A DNA stretch of 46,576 nt from Lachnospiraceae bacterium (GTDB taxonomy: Bacteria; Bacillota; Clostridia; Lachnospirales; Lachnospiraceae). A model generated the notes under the pieces. That model saw nothing but the letters and a program-made list of their open reading frames with translations, made no database searches and was not told the origin of the DNA. The translations under genes were made by a program, and so were the position numbers. Of this stretch, positions 6,854 through 15,785 are shown piece after piece (the first letter of the stretch is position 1; each line of letters starts with the position of its first letter). The stretch lies in NCBI GenBank assembly GCA_017442585.1, contig JAFRZM010000019.1, forward strand, positions 1 through 46,576. The letters are read 5' to 3'.

Positions 6854-8174
6854 TGTCATATTTTTTAAAGTGGCGGCGGAACTTGCGTTATATTACTCGC
6901 TATTTGCGGTAACTCCGACACTTTTGGGACTTTCATTACCACCGTTTATAATGATAGGGCTTTTGTCACTTGCAATGCTTACGGCATCGTTTTTAAAGTC
7001 AAAGCAAAAAAGAGAGTTGCGGTATTTGGGCCTTATCTTCGTGGTTATAGCCTTTTTCCTATCACTTAATACCTTTACGGATCTGTTTTCGGTCATACCG
7101 CCGTGCCTTTATGTGACGTACATAATACATAAAGGAAATTTCGATCTTGATCCATTGGATGTAAAGAAGGAATTCAGGATCTCGCTTATTGGCGCAGGCA
7201 TACTGTTTTTCGTACTTCTGGTAATGGACTGGTTTTCGGAAATGGGATTGCAGGAGCTTTTACCTACTATAGCCGAAAAGCGAATCAACCTTATAGTTCC
7301 GGAAGAAATGATAAAGTACCTTCTGTTATTTATAGTAATGATGGCACTCGCTGTAAGGCAGGTTAGATACGACAGCGATTATTATAAGGGATATAACCTT
7401 ATGCAGTGGATTGAAGCGGGAGTAATACTTGTCCCTGCGGTAATCACGATAGTACTTATCGTAAACTTCGGACCGCCGTTACTTACGAAAGGCGCAAACG
7501 CACTCGGTGAAGTGATATCCGAGATAAGGTTTGAGCGGGACAGCGACACTTACTTTGAGTGGAAGCGCTGGACAGGAAGGCAGAACGACATCTCCCGTAA
7601 GGAGCTCGACGAAGTTAATAAAGAGCAACAGGGAAAAGAGGATAACGGAGAGGTTTGGCATTATGACGGTCATGCGGATAAGGATGTAGATAGTCACTTT
7701 GGACCGGAGAATTTGGAGATTATCTGGCCATATATGGATATCTTATCTAACCCGTTACTGCTATTCGGAATCTTTATCGGAATTGTTTTAATCGTAGTCG
7801 CGATAGCACTTATACGAAGCACGAGGCGGCTTACATTTAAAAAGCGAATTAAAACAACTTATAATATCCGCGATGTAAGAGCCGATGACGATTTCAAGAA
7901 AAAGAACAAGGTCAAAGTTTTCTCGAATCGTGCAAGAGTAAGGCGTGTGTATTGTGACTTCCTGGATATAATAAGAAAGAACGGCATCACACTTAATAAC
8001 CGGATGACATCCGAAGAAGTCTATGAAAAGATAAGGACGGTCTTTGATGATGAATCGGCGAAGGCATTAAGAAACGTCTATATAAAGGCAAGATACGACG
8101 ATTTCTCGGATGTAACCAATGATGAAGTAAGAGATGCGAAGCAAGCTCTTAACGGAATAAAGAAACTAAGTTAA
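6846..8174 (+). CDS. Multi-pass membrane protein with C-terminal DUF4129 domain
   Basis: The start is a TTG with a strong AGGAGG site at 6831-6836; it overlaps the end of the DUF58 gene by 8 bp. The 442-residue protein has about five hydrophobic segments in the first 220 residues, a charged extracellular-type loop (residues about 225-290), one more membrane segment (LLLFGIFIGIVLIVVAIALI) and a C-terminal DUF4129 region (VRRVYCDFLDIIRKNG, TSEEVYEKIR, ALRNVYIKARYDDFSD). In related operons this domain follows a transglutaminase core; none is seen here. It has two paralogues downstream in the same operon (10233-11447 and 11506-12705). Confidence 0.75.
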   Translation: MFSVIFFKVAAELALYYSLFAVTPTLLGLSLPPFIMIGLLSLAMLTASFLKSKQKRELRYLGLIFVVIAFFLSLNTFTDLFSVIPPCLYVTYIIHKGNFDLDPLDVKKEFRISLIGAGILFFVLLVMDWFSEMGLQELLPTIAEKRINLIVPEEMIKYLLLFIVMMALAVRQVRYDSDYYKGYNLMQWIEAGVILVPAVITIVLIVNFGPPLLTKGANALGEVISEIRFERDSDTYFEWKRWTGRQNDISRKELDEVNKEQQGKEDNGEVWHYDGHADKDVDSHFGPENLEIIWPYMDILSNPLLLFGIFIGIVLIVVAIALIRSTRRLTFKKRIKTTYNIRDVRADDDFKKKNKVKVFSNRARVRRVYCDFLDIIRKNGITLNNRMTSEEVYEKIRTVFDDESAKALRNVYIKARYDDFSDVTNDEVRDAKQALNGIKKLS

Positions 8175-8207
8175 TTAAAATAAAGGGAAAAGAAAGGAAC
8201 TAAAAAA

Positions 8208-9146
8208 ATGAACGTACAGGATTTTGTAAACTACAAGAACAAAGTAGTAGATAACTGCAGTAAGGTTATCGTAGGTAAGGAAGAGGTAATTCGACAGATC
8301 GTTGTTGCTTACCTTAGCGGCGGACATGTACTTTTGGAGGATGTACCGGGAACAGGTAAAACAATGCTTTTCAGAGCTTTCTCCAAGACTGTAGGCGGAG
8401 ATTTTAAGCGTATTCAGTTTACGCCGGATCTTTTACCTTCCGACCTTACAGGTATCAACTTCTACAACCAGAAGGCAGGAGAATTCGAATTCAGAAAGGG
8501 ACCTATGTTTGCAAGCATGATTCTTGCAGATGAAATCAACCGTGCTACACCACGTACACAGGCAGCGCTCCTTGAGGCAATGGAAGAGCGCCAGATTTCC
8601 GTAGACGGTAACACATATCCGATGCAGAAACCATTCATGGTTATGGCAACGGAAAACCCTATTGAGTCGTATGGTACATTCCCGCTTCCTGAAGCACAGG
8701 TAGATAGATTTTTCATGAGACTTTCAATGGGATATATGGCGCGTAGCCAGGAAATCGATGTATTACTCAGAAAGTCAACTATCGACATTATCGAGTCCTT
8801 AGAGCAGGTTGTAACTTCTGAAGAAACTTTAAGATTACAGGATCAGGTCAATGAAGTAAATGTCGGTGAAGATGTAATGGGATACATCATGGATATCATC
8901 GAAAAGACGAGAAGCGAAGCTCTTCTTTCAAATGGTGTGTCTACCCGTGGTGGTATCGCACTTGTTAAGGCTGCCAAGGTTACAGCCGCTATGGAAGGAA
9001 GAGATTACGTAATTCCTGAAGATATTAAGAAAGAAGCGGTAGCAGTACTTGCACACCGTGTTGCATCAGCTACAAGTTCATCACTTAATGCAGAAAAATA
9101 CTTAAAAGAACTTGTTGAAAAGGTAATAGTACCGTTGGAGGGCTAA
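8208..9146 (+). CDS. MoxR-family AAA+ ATPase
   Basis: 312 residues with all hallmarks of the MoxR family: Walker A DVPGTGKT, Walker B LADEINR, and ATENPIESYGTFPLPEAQ with the DRFFMRL motif. GVSTRGG in the C-terminal lid is also typical. MoxR ATPases act as chaperone-like remodelling enzymes on partners with vWA/DUF58 domains. Here the gene stands in the middle of two DUF58-DUF4129 pairs, so it may serve both. AAAGGAA precedes the start, and the stop codon TAA overlaps the ATG of the next gene. Cytoplasmic; ATP hydrolysis is inferred from the intact motifs. Confidence 0.93.
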   Translation: MNVQDFVNYKNKVVDNCSKVIVGKEEVIRQIVVAYLSGGHVLLEDVPGTGKTMLFRAFSKTVGGDFKRIQFTPDLLPSDLTGINFYNQKAGEFEFRKGPMFASMILADEINRATPRTQAALLEAMEERQISVDGNTYPMQKPFMVMATENPIESYGTFPLPEAQVDRFFMRLSMGYMARSQEIDVLLRKSTIDIIESLEQVVTSEETLRLQDQVNEVNVGEDVMGYIMDIIEKTRSEALLSNGVSTRGGIALVKAAKVTAAMEGRDYVIPEDIKKEAVAVLAHRVASATSSSLNAEKYLKELVEKVIVPLEG

Positions 9147-10204
9147 TGATAGTAGCATTTGTCGTACTGGCGATAGTATTGCTTCTTATTATCGAGTTTA
9201 CTTTGTCTAAAAAACTGGTGGTAAACATCTTTTATAAAAGTAACCTCGATAAGGGCATAGCAGAGCCGGGAGAACCTATCACTTTAATTAGTGAAGTGTC
9301 CAATTACAACAAAATATTTGTGCCCTTCTTACGCCTTCGTGAGTACATACCTGCGGAAGCAACGCTTTTAGACGATAAGATGAGGGTTTTCTCCGGAACA
9401 TTCTGGGATGTATTGGAAAAGACTTTGTCTATAAAAAGGAAAGAACGCCTTACGAAATTCGAGTCGTTTTCTGTCGATAAGCGAGGCAGGTATAGTTTCG
9501 GTGACTATGAAGTAAGCGTAGGAGATATCTTCGGATTACAGGAAAGCAGAGTGTCGGGAGCAGTGCCGCATGAATTCGTGGTAATCCCTCGTCGTGCAGA
9601 AGACAGACATTTAAAAGACGTAGTGGAAGGCTTTATCGGTGACATATCGGTAAGACGATTTATAATGGAAGATCCGGTTTTAACCATAGGTTTTAACGAG
9701 TATACGGGACGAGAGCCTATGAAAGATATTTCGTGGACAAGAACCGCAAGTCGCGGACAACTTATGGTTAAAAACTACGATCATACGACAGATATAAATG
9801 TAACCGTAATGCTTAACCTTGATATTTTAAACGAAGCAGATTTCGAGGAATCCTTATCGGTTACGCGAATGGTTATAGAAAGCTTAGAGAGTAAAAAGAT
9901 TCCTTATGCGTTTAGAACCAATGGCGTACTTTATACAAGAACGGGACATTTGGAGTATGCGCCGAAGGGACTCGGAGATGCGCATGTAAAGGAGATACTT
10001 TACGCACTTGCAACGGCGAATACGGGAAGAATCTATTCTTTTAACACCCTTGTGAATCGCGTTTTGAGGGAAAAGAAAGATAAATCGAATTACTTCCTTA
10101 TAACCGGAGCGCTTTCAGGCAATGATGAAGTAGCATTGCAGCGCTTACAAAGAAGTACCGATGGAGAAGTTGCGGTAATAACGGTAGACGGCGTTAAGAG
10201 TTAA
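9146..10204 (+). CDS. DUF58 domain protein (second copy)
   Basis: 352 residues: an N-terminal hydrophobic segment (VAFVVLAIVLLLIIEF) and the DUF58 motif IGFNEYTGREPMKDISWTRT followed by GQLMVKNYDHTTDINVTVML. It is translationally coupled to MoxR through TAATG. It is clearly a paralogue of the protein at 5777-6853; both carry FIGDISVRRFIMEDP before the motif. The most likely partner is the MoxR ATPase directly upstream, with the DUF4129 membrane proteins downstream. Confidence 0.88.
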   Translation: MIVAFVVLAIVLLLIIEFTLSKKLVVNIFYKSNLDKGIAEPGEPITLISEVSNYNKIFVPFLRLREYIPAEATLLDDKMRVFSGTFWDVLEKTLSIKRKERLTKFESFSVDKRGRYSFGDYEVSVGDIFGLQESRVSGAVPHEFVVIPRRAEDRHLKDVVEGFIGDISVRRFIMEDPVLTIGFNEYTGREPMKDISWTRTASRGQLMVKNYDHTTDINVTVMLNLDILNEADFEESLSVTRMVIESLESKKIPYAFRTNGVLYTRTGHLEYAPKGLGDAHVKEILYALATANTGRIYSFNTLVNRVLREKKDKSNYFLITGALSGNDEVALQRLQRSTDGEVAVITVDGVKS

Positions 10205-10232
10205 GAATTTCCTTACGTTAAGGAGAGCGAAG

Positions 10233-11447
10233 ATGGTATTATTATATCTGAAGATGGTATCGGAATTGTCTTTGTACTTTTCCTTTATCGTCGGAATGGA
10301 AGAGATATTTAAAAATACGATCAACGTTATACCTGTAATACTGGTATTAAGTCTTTCGCCATGCCTTTCGGAATACCTATATAATAAGTTTGGAGATTGG
10401 ACAAGATTACTTGGAATCGCACCCGCGATTATAATCTTTTTCCTGTCCTATCCAACGTTTTTAAACATAATAATTCTGATTCCGCCTGCGGTATATGCGA
10501 TACTTATATCGCTAAAGAAGGGAATCGAGCTTGATTATTACGCTTATAAGACACAGTTTAATATATGGGCGGTAATAAGTGCGCTTATATATTTCTTGTG
10601 GTTTGCGTTGCATGTCTTTATGCATTACGATATGAAAAACTTCGGACGCGCGTTCATATATTTCGTCGTATTCTTTGTTATCGGTGTGTTTGTTGCAAGG
10701 CGCCTTAGACTTTCGGACGAAAAATTCATACGTCCTTCTGTAAGTGGTCTTATAGCTGTAGGTGGTATTGCATTTATAAGTGTTGGAATAACCAAATTAC
10801 TAGAGCACTACGGACAAAAAATAAGCACGGTATTAATGTATGTATTTGCACCGCTATTTATTCCGCTGGGGGCGATTAATGACTGGTGGATCGCATATGC
10901 CGAGCAATTTGGGGAGATGCGTGAATCGACAAACGGAACCGAAATGATGATAAGAGCGATTGAAGAAGAAGCATCTGAGATAATACAGGAAAGTGTATCT
11001 TCGAATGTAATAAGGCAGATAATAAAACGTCCGTATAGATCGATGCATTTTAAAGAATTCCTGGTGCTTTTTACGCTTTTATTCTTAACTTGCGCCTTTT
11101 CGTTTGCGGCATATCTTCTTTCAAAGAGAAAGCCCGGAGAAAGAAAAGTAGGCATAGTAAGGGAAAAGCTCGAAGATATGCCGGCTAAAAGAAAAGTCGA
11201 TCATTTTTCCAACGAGGAAAAAGTTCGTAAGATTTATAGGCAGTTTTTAAGCAAGGCAAGGCGTAGCGGCGTAATAATAAGGCCTACTATGACGAGTGAA
11301 GAAATTCTTTCTGTCTTAAAAGGCGTTGTAAACGATGAAGAAGCGAGAGCATTAAGAAACATTTATATAAGTGCGCGTTACAATGATTTTTCAAAGACAA
11401 CGGATGAAGATGTACGCCTTGCGAAAGAAGCTTTAAAGAAGCTCTAA
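10233..11447 (+). CDS. Multi-pass membrane protein with C-terminal DUF4129 domain (second copy)
   Basis: 404 residues with an AAGGAGAGCGAAG site. It begins with a hydrophobic region (LKMVSELSLYFSFIVGM) and has about six membrane segments before residue 220, a short loop (residues about 225-275), a further membrane segment (FLVLFTLLFLTCAFSFAAYLL) and a C-terminal DUF4129 domain (VRKIYRQFLSKARRSG, MTSEEILSVL, ALRNIYISARYNDFSK). It is closer to the next gene than to 6846-8174, so the last two copies probably arose by a tandem duplication. Probable envelope-linked role with MoxR and DUF58; nothing in the sequence points to a catalytic site. Confidence 0.75.
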   Translation: MVLLYLKMVSELSLYFSFIVGMEEIFKNTINVIPVILVLSLSPCLSEYLYNKFGDWTRLLGIAPAIIIFFLSYPTFLNIIILIPPAVYAILISLKKGIELDYYAYKTQFNIWAVISALIYFLWFALHVFMHYDMKNFGRAFIYFVVFFVIGVFVARRLRLSDEKFIRPSVSGLIAVGGIAFISVGITKLLEHYGQKISTVLMYVFAPLFIPLGAINDWWIAYAEQFGEMRESTNGTEMMIRAIEEEASEIIQESVSSNVIRQIIKRPYRSMHFKEFLVLFTLLFLTCAFSFAAYLLSKRKPGERKVGIVREKLEDMPAKRKVDHFSNEEKVRKIYRQFLSKARRSGVIIRPTMTSEEILSVLKGVVNDEEARALRNIYISARYNDFSKTTDEDVRLAKEALKKL

Positions 11448-11477
11448 GATATATAAAGAGATAAAGATATAAAAAGG

Positions 11478-11495
11478 TTGCGGCGCTTGCCGCAA
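11478..11495 (+). other. Hairpin before the third DUF4129 gene
   Basis: TTGCGGC and GCCGCAA with a GCTT loop form a perfect 7-bp stem that ends next to the AAGGGG ribosome-binding site of the next gene. It has no T tract, so it is more likely an mRNA-stability or translation-tuning element than a terminator. Confidence 0.5.
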
Positions 11496-11505
11496 AGGGG
11501 AAATA

Positions 11506-12705
11506 ATGGTTTTATTGTATTTTAAAGTAGTTTCGGAATTTTGTTTATATGCGTCGATAATCAGCGGAAATTTGGAGCTTTTTCCTAATACGATTAATTT
11601 CCTTCCGGTGATATTGATAATGGCTTTGGCACCTTGCGTTTCGAAGTTTTTATACGATAAATTCGGCGGGAATATAAGGCTTCTTGGAGCCGTACCTATA
11701 ATAGCCTGCTTTTTCTTTTCGGAGTTTAATTTTGCAAATGTCGTACTTGTCCTTCCGATTGCAATTTATTCGCTGTCGATGGTTGCAAGACGTGGCGTGG
11801 ATGTGGAATATTACACATTTAAGAAGCAATTTACAATCTGGAGTATAATCGGTGCGATTACATTCATGTTCTTCTACGGACTCCATTTGTATATGGGATA
11901 TGATGCGGTAGAAATGCGAGTTGGTGTGCTTTATTACTTTGCATTCTTTGCGCTGGGAATTACAGTTGCAAGGCGACTTCGTTATTGCAATGAGAAAACA
12001 ACCGCAGATTCTATAAAGAGCATAGCTTCTGTAGGAATCATTGCACTTTTAGGTACAGGTGTATATAAGGTATTAGATTTCTTCGGCGAAGAGGTAAATG
12101 CGGGAATAAGGCAGGTGCTCGAGGTCCTTTTTATTCCGCTTGGCTGGATGTATGAAAAATTCGCCGAACTCATGAGAGATTCCGGAGGCATGGTGCGTTT
12201 GGCATCCGGTAACGCTGAAAATCAAGCGTCTGTCTATGAGGGTGAATTCGGAAACGGACATTACCAAGGTGAGGTTGAGCCTTCAAAGGTAGATCTTCCG
12301 CTTGAAAAAATTATAATCACGATTGCGGTTCTTATAATAATGGTGGCGTTTATTATAGCTGCGGTTAAGTTTTTCAGTAAGACGCGTGAATTAAAGAGAA
12401 CGGAGTATCTGCATGAAAAGATAGATGAAGTGCAGGTTAAAAAGAAGGCATCTTTCTTCTCGAACGAAGAAAAGATACGTCGTATTTACAGACAGTTTTT
12501 GGCAGTGGCATTGTCGGCGGGTGTTAAGATTTCGCCGAATATGACGAGTGAAGAAATCTTAAATGCTTTAAACGGTAGAGTAAATATAGCGGAAGCGGAA
12601 GCACTTCGTAATATTTACATAGGCGTAAGATACGATGATTTCTCGAAGCCTACGGATGAGGATGTCCGTATTGCAAAAGAGGCAATGAAAAAGATTAATT
12701 CATAG
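11506..12705 (+). CDS. Multi-pass membrane protein with C-terminal DUF4129 domain (third copy)
   Basis: 399 residues, same plan as the preceding gene: hydrophobic N-terminus (FKVVSEFCLYASIISGN), about six membrane segments, a loop (residues about 225-265), one membrane segment (IIITIAVLIIMVAFIIAAV) and the DUF4129 domain (KIRRIYRQFLAVALSAG, MTSEEILNALNG, ALRNIYIGVRYDDFSK). The first 60 residues also match the previous gene (LLYFKVVSEF against LLYLKMVSEL), which supports tandem duplication. It is the last gene of the operon; a strong terminator follows. Confidence 0.75.
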   Translation: MVLLYFKVVSEFCLYASIISGNLELFPNTINFLPVILIMALAPCVSKFLYDKFGGNIRLLGAVPIIACFFFSEFNFANVVLVLPIAIYSLSMVARRGVDVEYYTFKKQFTIWSIIGAITFMFFYGLHLYMGYDAVEMRVGVLYYFAFFALGITVARRLRYCNEKTTADSIKSIASVGIIALLGTGVYKVLDFFGEEVNAGIRQVLEVLFIPLGWMYEKFAELMRDSGGMVRLASGNAENQASVYEGEFGNGHYQGEVEPSKVDLPLEKIIITIAVLIIMVAFIIAAVKFFSKTRELKRTEYLHEKIDEVQVKKKASFFSNEEKIRRIYRQFLAVALSAGVKISPNMTSEEILNALNGRVNIAEAEALRNIYIGVRYDDFSKPTDEDVRIAKEAMKKINS

Positions 12706-12752
12706 AGATGATAAGGGGAGTGGTTAAAAGCCGCTCCCTTAAAAATACTTAC

Positions 12753-12786
12753 AAAAAAACCTGCGGAGGGGACCGCAGGTTTTTTT
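12753..12786. terminator. Bidirectional-type intrinsic terminator
   Basis: ACCTGCGG and CCGCAGGT with an AGGGGA loop, flanked by A7 on the left and T7 on the right. Ends the MoxR operon. Confidence 0.9.
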
Positions 12787-13049
12787 GAATGAGAAAGTTT
12801 AAAAGGGATAGGGAAAACCTGTTCTTTCGAACAGATTAGTTTTTAAATTAAAGCGTATCTTGTTGATACATTTAATAATATACTAAGTAATAGTGATTAA
12901 TCAAGGTCTTTTTTGTGAAAACGGTGTGTTTTTTCTTAAATAAAAAATTATCAGACACTTAAAAATTGCACTCGTCAAAGTAAACAAATTTTTCAGAAAA
13001 ACGCTAAAGATTGTTGACAAAATCGCCTATTCCTAGTAGGCTTAAAGGT
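12787..13049 (+). promoter_or_regulatory. AT-rich intergenic region with possible vor-operon promoter
   Basis: No gene is seen. A CTGTTC/GAACAG hairpin lies at 12819-12834, and GTGAAAACGGTGT (12915-12927) resembles two sequences upstream of oppA. TTGACA at 13014-13019 with TAGGCT 17 bp later is a good -35 with a weak -10. If it is used, transcription would begin almost at the first codon of the next gene, so an upstream start is also possible. Confidence 0.35.
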
Positions 13050-13733
13050 ATGGTGATTAATGACAAAAGAATCCGTATCATAACAGGATATTATGGAAGC
13101 GGCAAGACAGAATTTGCCGTAAATTACGCATATAAGCTGGCTAAAGTTGTAAAACGACCATGCATCGCGGATCTTGATATCGTAAATGTATATTTCAGAT
13201 CCCGTGAAAAGACCAAAGAGATGGAGGAGGCAGGAATTGAAGTCATCTCTTCGTCAGTAGTGGAAGACAACTGCGACATGCCGGCGTTATCAAGTAAGAT
13301 TACAGTACCGTTCCTTGATAAGTCCTATGATTACATAATGGACCTTGGCGGAAGCGAAGTCGGTGCGAAAGTCCTCGGAAGATTCGGAGATTTAATAGAT
13401 AAAAACGAAGTGGATTTCTTTATGGTGGTTAATCTTTTCAGACCTGAAACGGGTAATGAAGATGAGATAATTCACCAGATGAGATTGTTGGAAGATATGT
13501 CGGGCTTTAAGATCACAGGCCTTGTTAATAATTCTAATCTTATCCATGAAACGAGAGTCGAAGATATCCTCGAAGGAGAGGCTTACCTGAAACGGGTAAG
13601 CGACAAAACAATGATCCCTATACGCTATACAACATGTATGGTGGATGAAGTGCGCAATCACGAAGCACTTATAGATAAAGTGCATGGAGAGCTTTTTCCT
13701 ATGCATTACAACATGAGAAGTATATGGATGTAA
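13050..13733 (+). CDS. P-loop NTPase of the vor operon
   Basis: 227 residues. ATG at 13050 or GTG at 13053 are the plausible starts (AAAGG just upstream); an alternative TTG at 13011 lies in a likely promoter and was not used. Walker A is GYYGSGKT at residues 13-20. DLDIVNVYFRSRE and MDLGGSEVG recall the deviant nucleotide-binding fold of CobQ/MinD/ParA proteins. It is immediately followed by the ferredoxin and the three subunits of a 2-oxoacid:ferredoxin oxidoreductase, within one transcription unit. A role in assembly, cofactor loading or regulation of that enzyme is inferred; no function is established. Confidence 0.7.
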   Translation: MVINDKRIRIITGYYGSGKTEFAVNYAYKLAKVVKRPCIADLDIVNVYFRSREKTKEMEEAGIEVISSSVVEDNCDMPALSSKITVPFLDKSYDYIMDLGGSEVGAKVLGRFGDLIDKNEVDFFMVVNLFRPETGNEDEIIHQMRLLEDMSGFKITGLVNNSNLIHETRVEDILEGEAYLKRVSDKTMIPIRYTTCMVDEVRNHEALIDKVHGELFPMHYNMRSIWM

Positions 13734-13744
13734 GGAGGCAAATG

Positions 13745-13963
13745 ATGGGTAAATTTCATTTAACTATCAGGGAAGACCGTTGCAAGGGCTGCGAACTTTG
13801 CGTGTCAGTATGTCCTAAGGGCGTACTTGTAATCAACAAAGAAAAGCCAAATGCAGCAGGATATTTCCCGGCAAGCGTTGCAAACGAAGGCGAATGCGTC
13901 GGATGTACAAGCTGCGTAAAGATGTGCCCGGATGTGGCAATCAGGATTGAAAAAGAAGATTAA
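13745..13963 (+). CDS. 2-oxoacid:ferredoxin oxidoreductase, ferredoxin-type delta subunit
   Basis: 72 residues when started at MGKFHLTI. AGGAGG at 13733-13738 lies 6 nt before this ATG; the adjacent ATG at 13742 is only 3 nt from it. Two 4Fe-4S motifs are complete: CKGCELCVSVCPKG (C13, C16, C19, C23) and CVGCTSCVKMCPD (C51, C54, C57, C61). It would carry electrons from the thiamine-dependent enzyme encoded by the next three genes to free ferredoxin. The site overlaps the end of the upstream ATPase gene, so the genes are co-transcribed. Cytoplasmic. Known as VorD or KorD in related operons. Confidence 0.9.
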   Translation: MGKFHLTIREDRCKGCELCVSVCPKGVLVINKEKPNAAGYFPASVANEGECVGCTSCVKMCPDVAIRIEKED

Positions 13964-13981
13964 GGAGGTAAGATAGTTACT

Positions 13982-15034
13982 ATGGCTAAAGTTTTATTAA
14001 AAGGAAATGAAGCCGTTGTTCGCGCTGCTATCGAAGCCGGTTGTAAATACTTCTTCGGCTATCCGATTACACCACAGAACGAAATACCGGAATATTTTTC
14101 CAAAGAGTTACCAAAGATAGGAGGAGCCTTCGTACAGGGCGAGTCTGAAGTTGCATCAATTAATATGCTTTACGGTGCAGCTGCAGCAGGTGCTAGAGCG
14201 ATGACATCATCATCATCACCAGGAATCGCGCTTATGCAGGAAGGTATTGGATATATAAGCAAGGCAGAATTGCCTGCAGTTATTGTTAACATGATGCGTG
14301 GAGGCCCTGGTCTTGGTGGTATCCAGCCATCACAGTCAGACTACCACATGTGCGTTAAGGGCGGTGCTAACGGTGATTATCATAACATCGTTCTCGCTCC
14401 TGGTAATGTACAGGAATTAGTTGACATGGTACAGGAAGCATTTGATATTGCAGATCAGTACGGCATGCTCGTAATCGTACTCGCAGATGGTCTTATCGGT
14501 CAGATGATGGAGCCGGTTGAGTTAAGAAAGCCGAAGGCACGTCCAATCGAGCCTAAGACATGGGCATTAACAGGTCCTAACGGTGGCAAGCCACACAGAA
14601 TCTACAACTTAAAGCTTCAGGCACCTGATCTTGAGCAGGATAATATCGACCTCTTTAAGAAGTATGAAGTAATAGAGAAGAATGAAACACGCTACGAAGA
14701 CTATATGATGGATGATGCAGAATTTGCATTCGCTTCCTATGGTACAGCAAGCCGTGTTGTTCGTACAGCAGTTGATAAATTACGCGCTGAAGGATATAAG
14801 ATCGGTTTAATCCGTCCTCAGACACTTTGGCCATTCCCTTACGAAGCATTCAAGCGTCCTAACATCAAGAAGTATTTAGACGTTGAATTAAGTATGGGTC
14901 AGATGATCGATGATGTTGCCATCGCTTGCGGTGACAAGAACATGATCGAGTTCTTCGGCCATACAGGTGGTGTACTTATCACTGTTGATGAAGTATGCGA
15001 CTTTGCTAAGAAAATCATGGGAGGTGCAAAATAA
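13982..15034 (+). CDS. vorB: 2-oxoacid:ferredoxin oxidoreductase, alpha subunit (VorB type)
   Basis: 350 residues. KYFFGYPITPQNEIPEYF at the N-terminus, GESEVASINMLYGAAAAGAR and TSSSSPGIALMQEGIGY are typical of the pyrimidine-binding half of 2-oxoacid:ferredoxin oxidoreductases. It is usually annotated as the VorB subunit of 3-methyl-2-oxobutanoate dehydrogenase, which decarboxylates branched-chain 2-oxoacids to acyl-CoA. A KorA assignment (2-oxoglutarate) is the alternative; substrate cannot be told from the sequence alone. AAGGAGG lies upstream. The stop and the next start overlap (TAATG). Confidence 0.9.
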   Translation: MAKVLLKGNEAVVRAAIEAGCKYFFGYPITPQNEIPEYFSKELPKIGGAFVQGESEVASINMLYGAAAAGARAMTSSSSPGIALMQEGIGYISKAELPAVIVNMMRGGPGLGGIQPSQSDYHMCVKGGANGDYHNIVLAPGNVQELVDMVQEAFDIADQYGMLVIVLADGLIGQMMEPVELRKPKARPIEPKTWALTGPNGGKPHRIYNLKLQAPDLEQDNIDLFKKYEVIEKNETRYEDYMMDDAEFAFASYGTASRVVRTAVDKLRAEGYKIGLIRPQTLWPFPYEAFKRPNIKKYLDVELSMGQMIDDVAIACGDKNMIEFFGHTGGVLITVDEVCDFAKKIMGGAK

Positions 15035-15783
15035 TGTCAGTAGTATTTGAACGTTCAAAAGGTCTTGTAGACGTTAAGACACATTATTGCCCTGGATGCT
15101 CTCATGGTATCGTACATCGTATCTTAGCTGAGAGTTTGGAAGAAATGGGCTTACTTGATGAAGCAATCTGTATGTCCCCTGTAGGATGCGCAGTTTTAGC
15201 TTTGGATTATTTTGAATTCGACGGAATTCAGGCAGCACACGGTCGTGCTCCGGCTACAGCAACAGGTATCAAGAGAGTACATCCTGATAAGACAGTTATC
15301 ACATATCAGGGTGACGGAGACCTTGCTTCAATCGGTATGTGCGAGATCATCCATGCTGCAGCACGTGGTGAGAAGATTACAACAATCTTCATCAACAACG
15401 GTATCTATGGTATGACAGGTGGACAGATGGCACCTACAACATTACCTGGTATGAAGGCTACAACAGCACAGCTCGGACGTGATGTAAGCTTAAACGGTTA
15501 CCCAATCAGAGTAGCAGAGCTTATCTCAACACTTGACGGTGCTAAGTATGTAGAGCGTGTAGCTGTATGCTCACCTGCAGAAGTTAACAAGGCAAAAGCA
15601 GCTATTAAGAAAGCTCTCGAAGTTCAGAAGGCAGGATTAGGATTCTCATTCGTAGAAGTTCTTTGCGCATGTCCTACAAACTGGGGCAAGACACCTGTTG
15701 ACGCATTAGACTTCGTTAAGAATGAAATGATTCCGTATTATCCGCTTGGAGTTAAGAAAGATACCACAAAGGAGGGACAGTAA
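15034..15783 (+). CDS. 2-oxoacid:ferredoxin oxidoreductase, beta subunit (thiamine diphosphate-binding)
   Basis: 249 residues. The thiamine diphosphate site is visible as GDGDLASIG with NNGIYGMTGGQ about 30 residues later. HYCPGCSHG near the N-terminus and PVGCAVL supply cysteines of the type that hold a 4Fe-4S cluster in this subunit. It pairs with the alpha subunit upstream and the gamma subunit downstream. It is translationally coupled to alpha. The product would be acyl-CoA, CO2 and reduced ferredoxin, serving fermentation of amino acids or synthesis in the reverse direction. Confidence 0.92.
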   Translation: MSVVFERSKGLVDVKTHYCPGCSHGIVHRILAESLEEMGLLDEAICMSPVGCAVLALDYFEFDGIQAAHGRAPATATGIKRVHPDKTVITYQGDGDLASIGMCEIIHAAARGEKITTIFINNGIYGMTGGQMAPTTLPGMKATTAQLGRDVSLNGYPIRVAELISTLDGAKYVERVAVCSPAEVNKAKAAIKKALEVQKAGLGFSFVEVLCACPTNWGKTPVDALDFVKNEMIPYYPLGVKKDTTKEGQ

Positions 15784-15785
15784 AC

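Noticed and set aside
12819-12834. LexA box
   Set aside because: The order is GTTC-N4-GAAC, the inverse of the Firmicute LexA consensus GAAC-N4-GTTC.
13011-13049. TTG start at 13011 for the P-loop ATPase
   Set aside because: The extra 13 residues have no family support and overlap a probable promoter; no ribosome-binding site precedes the TTG.
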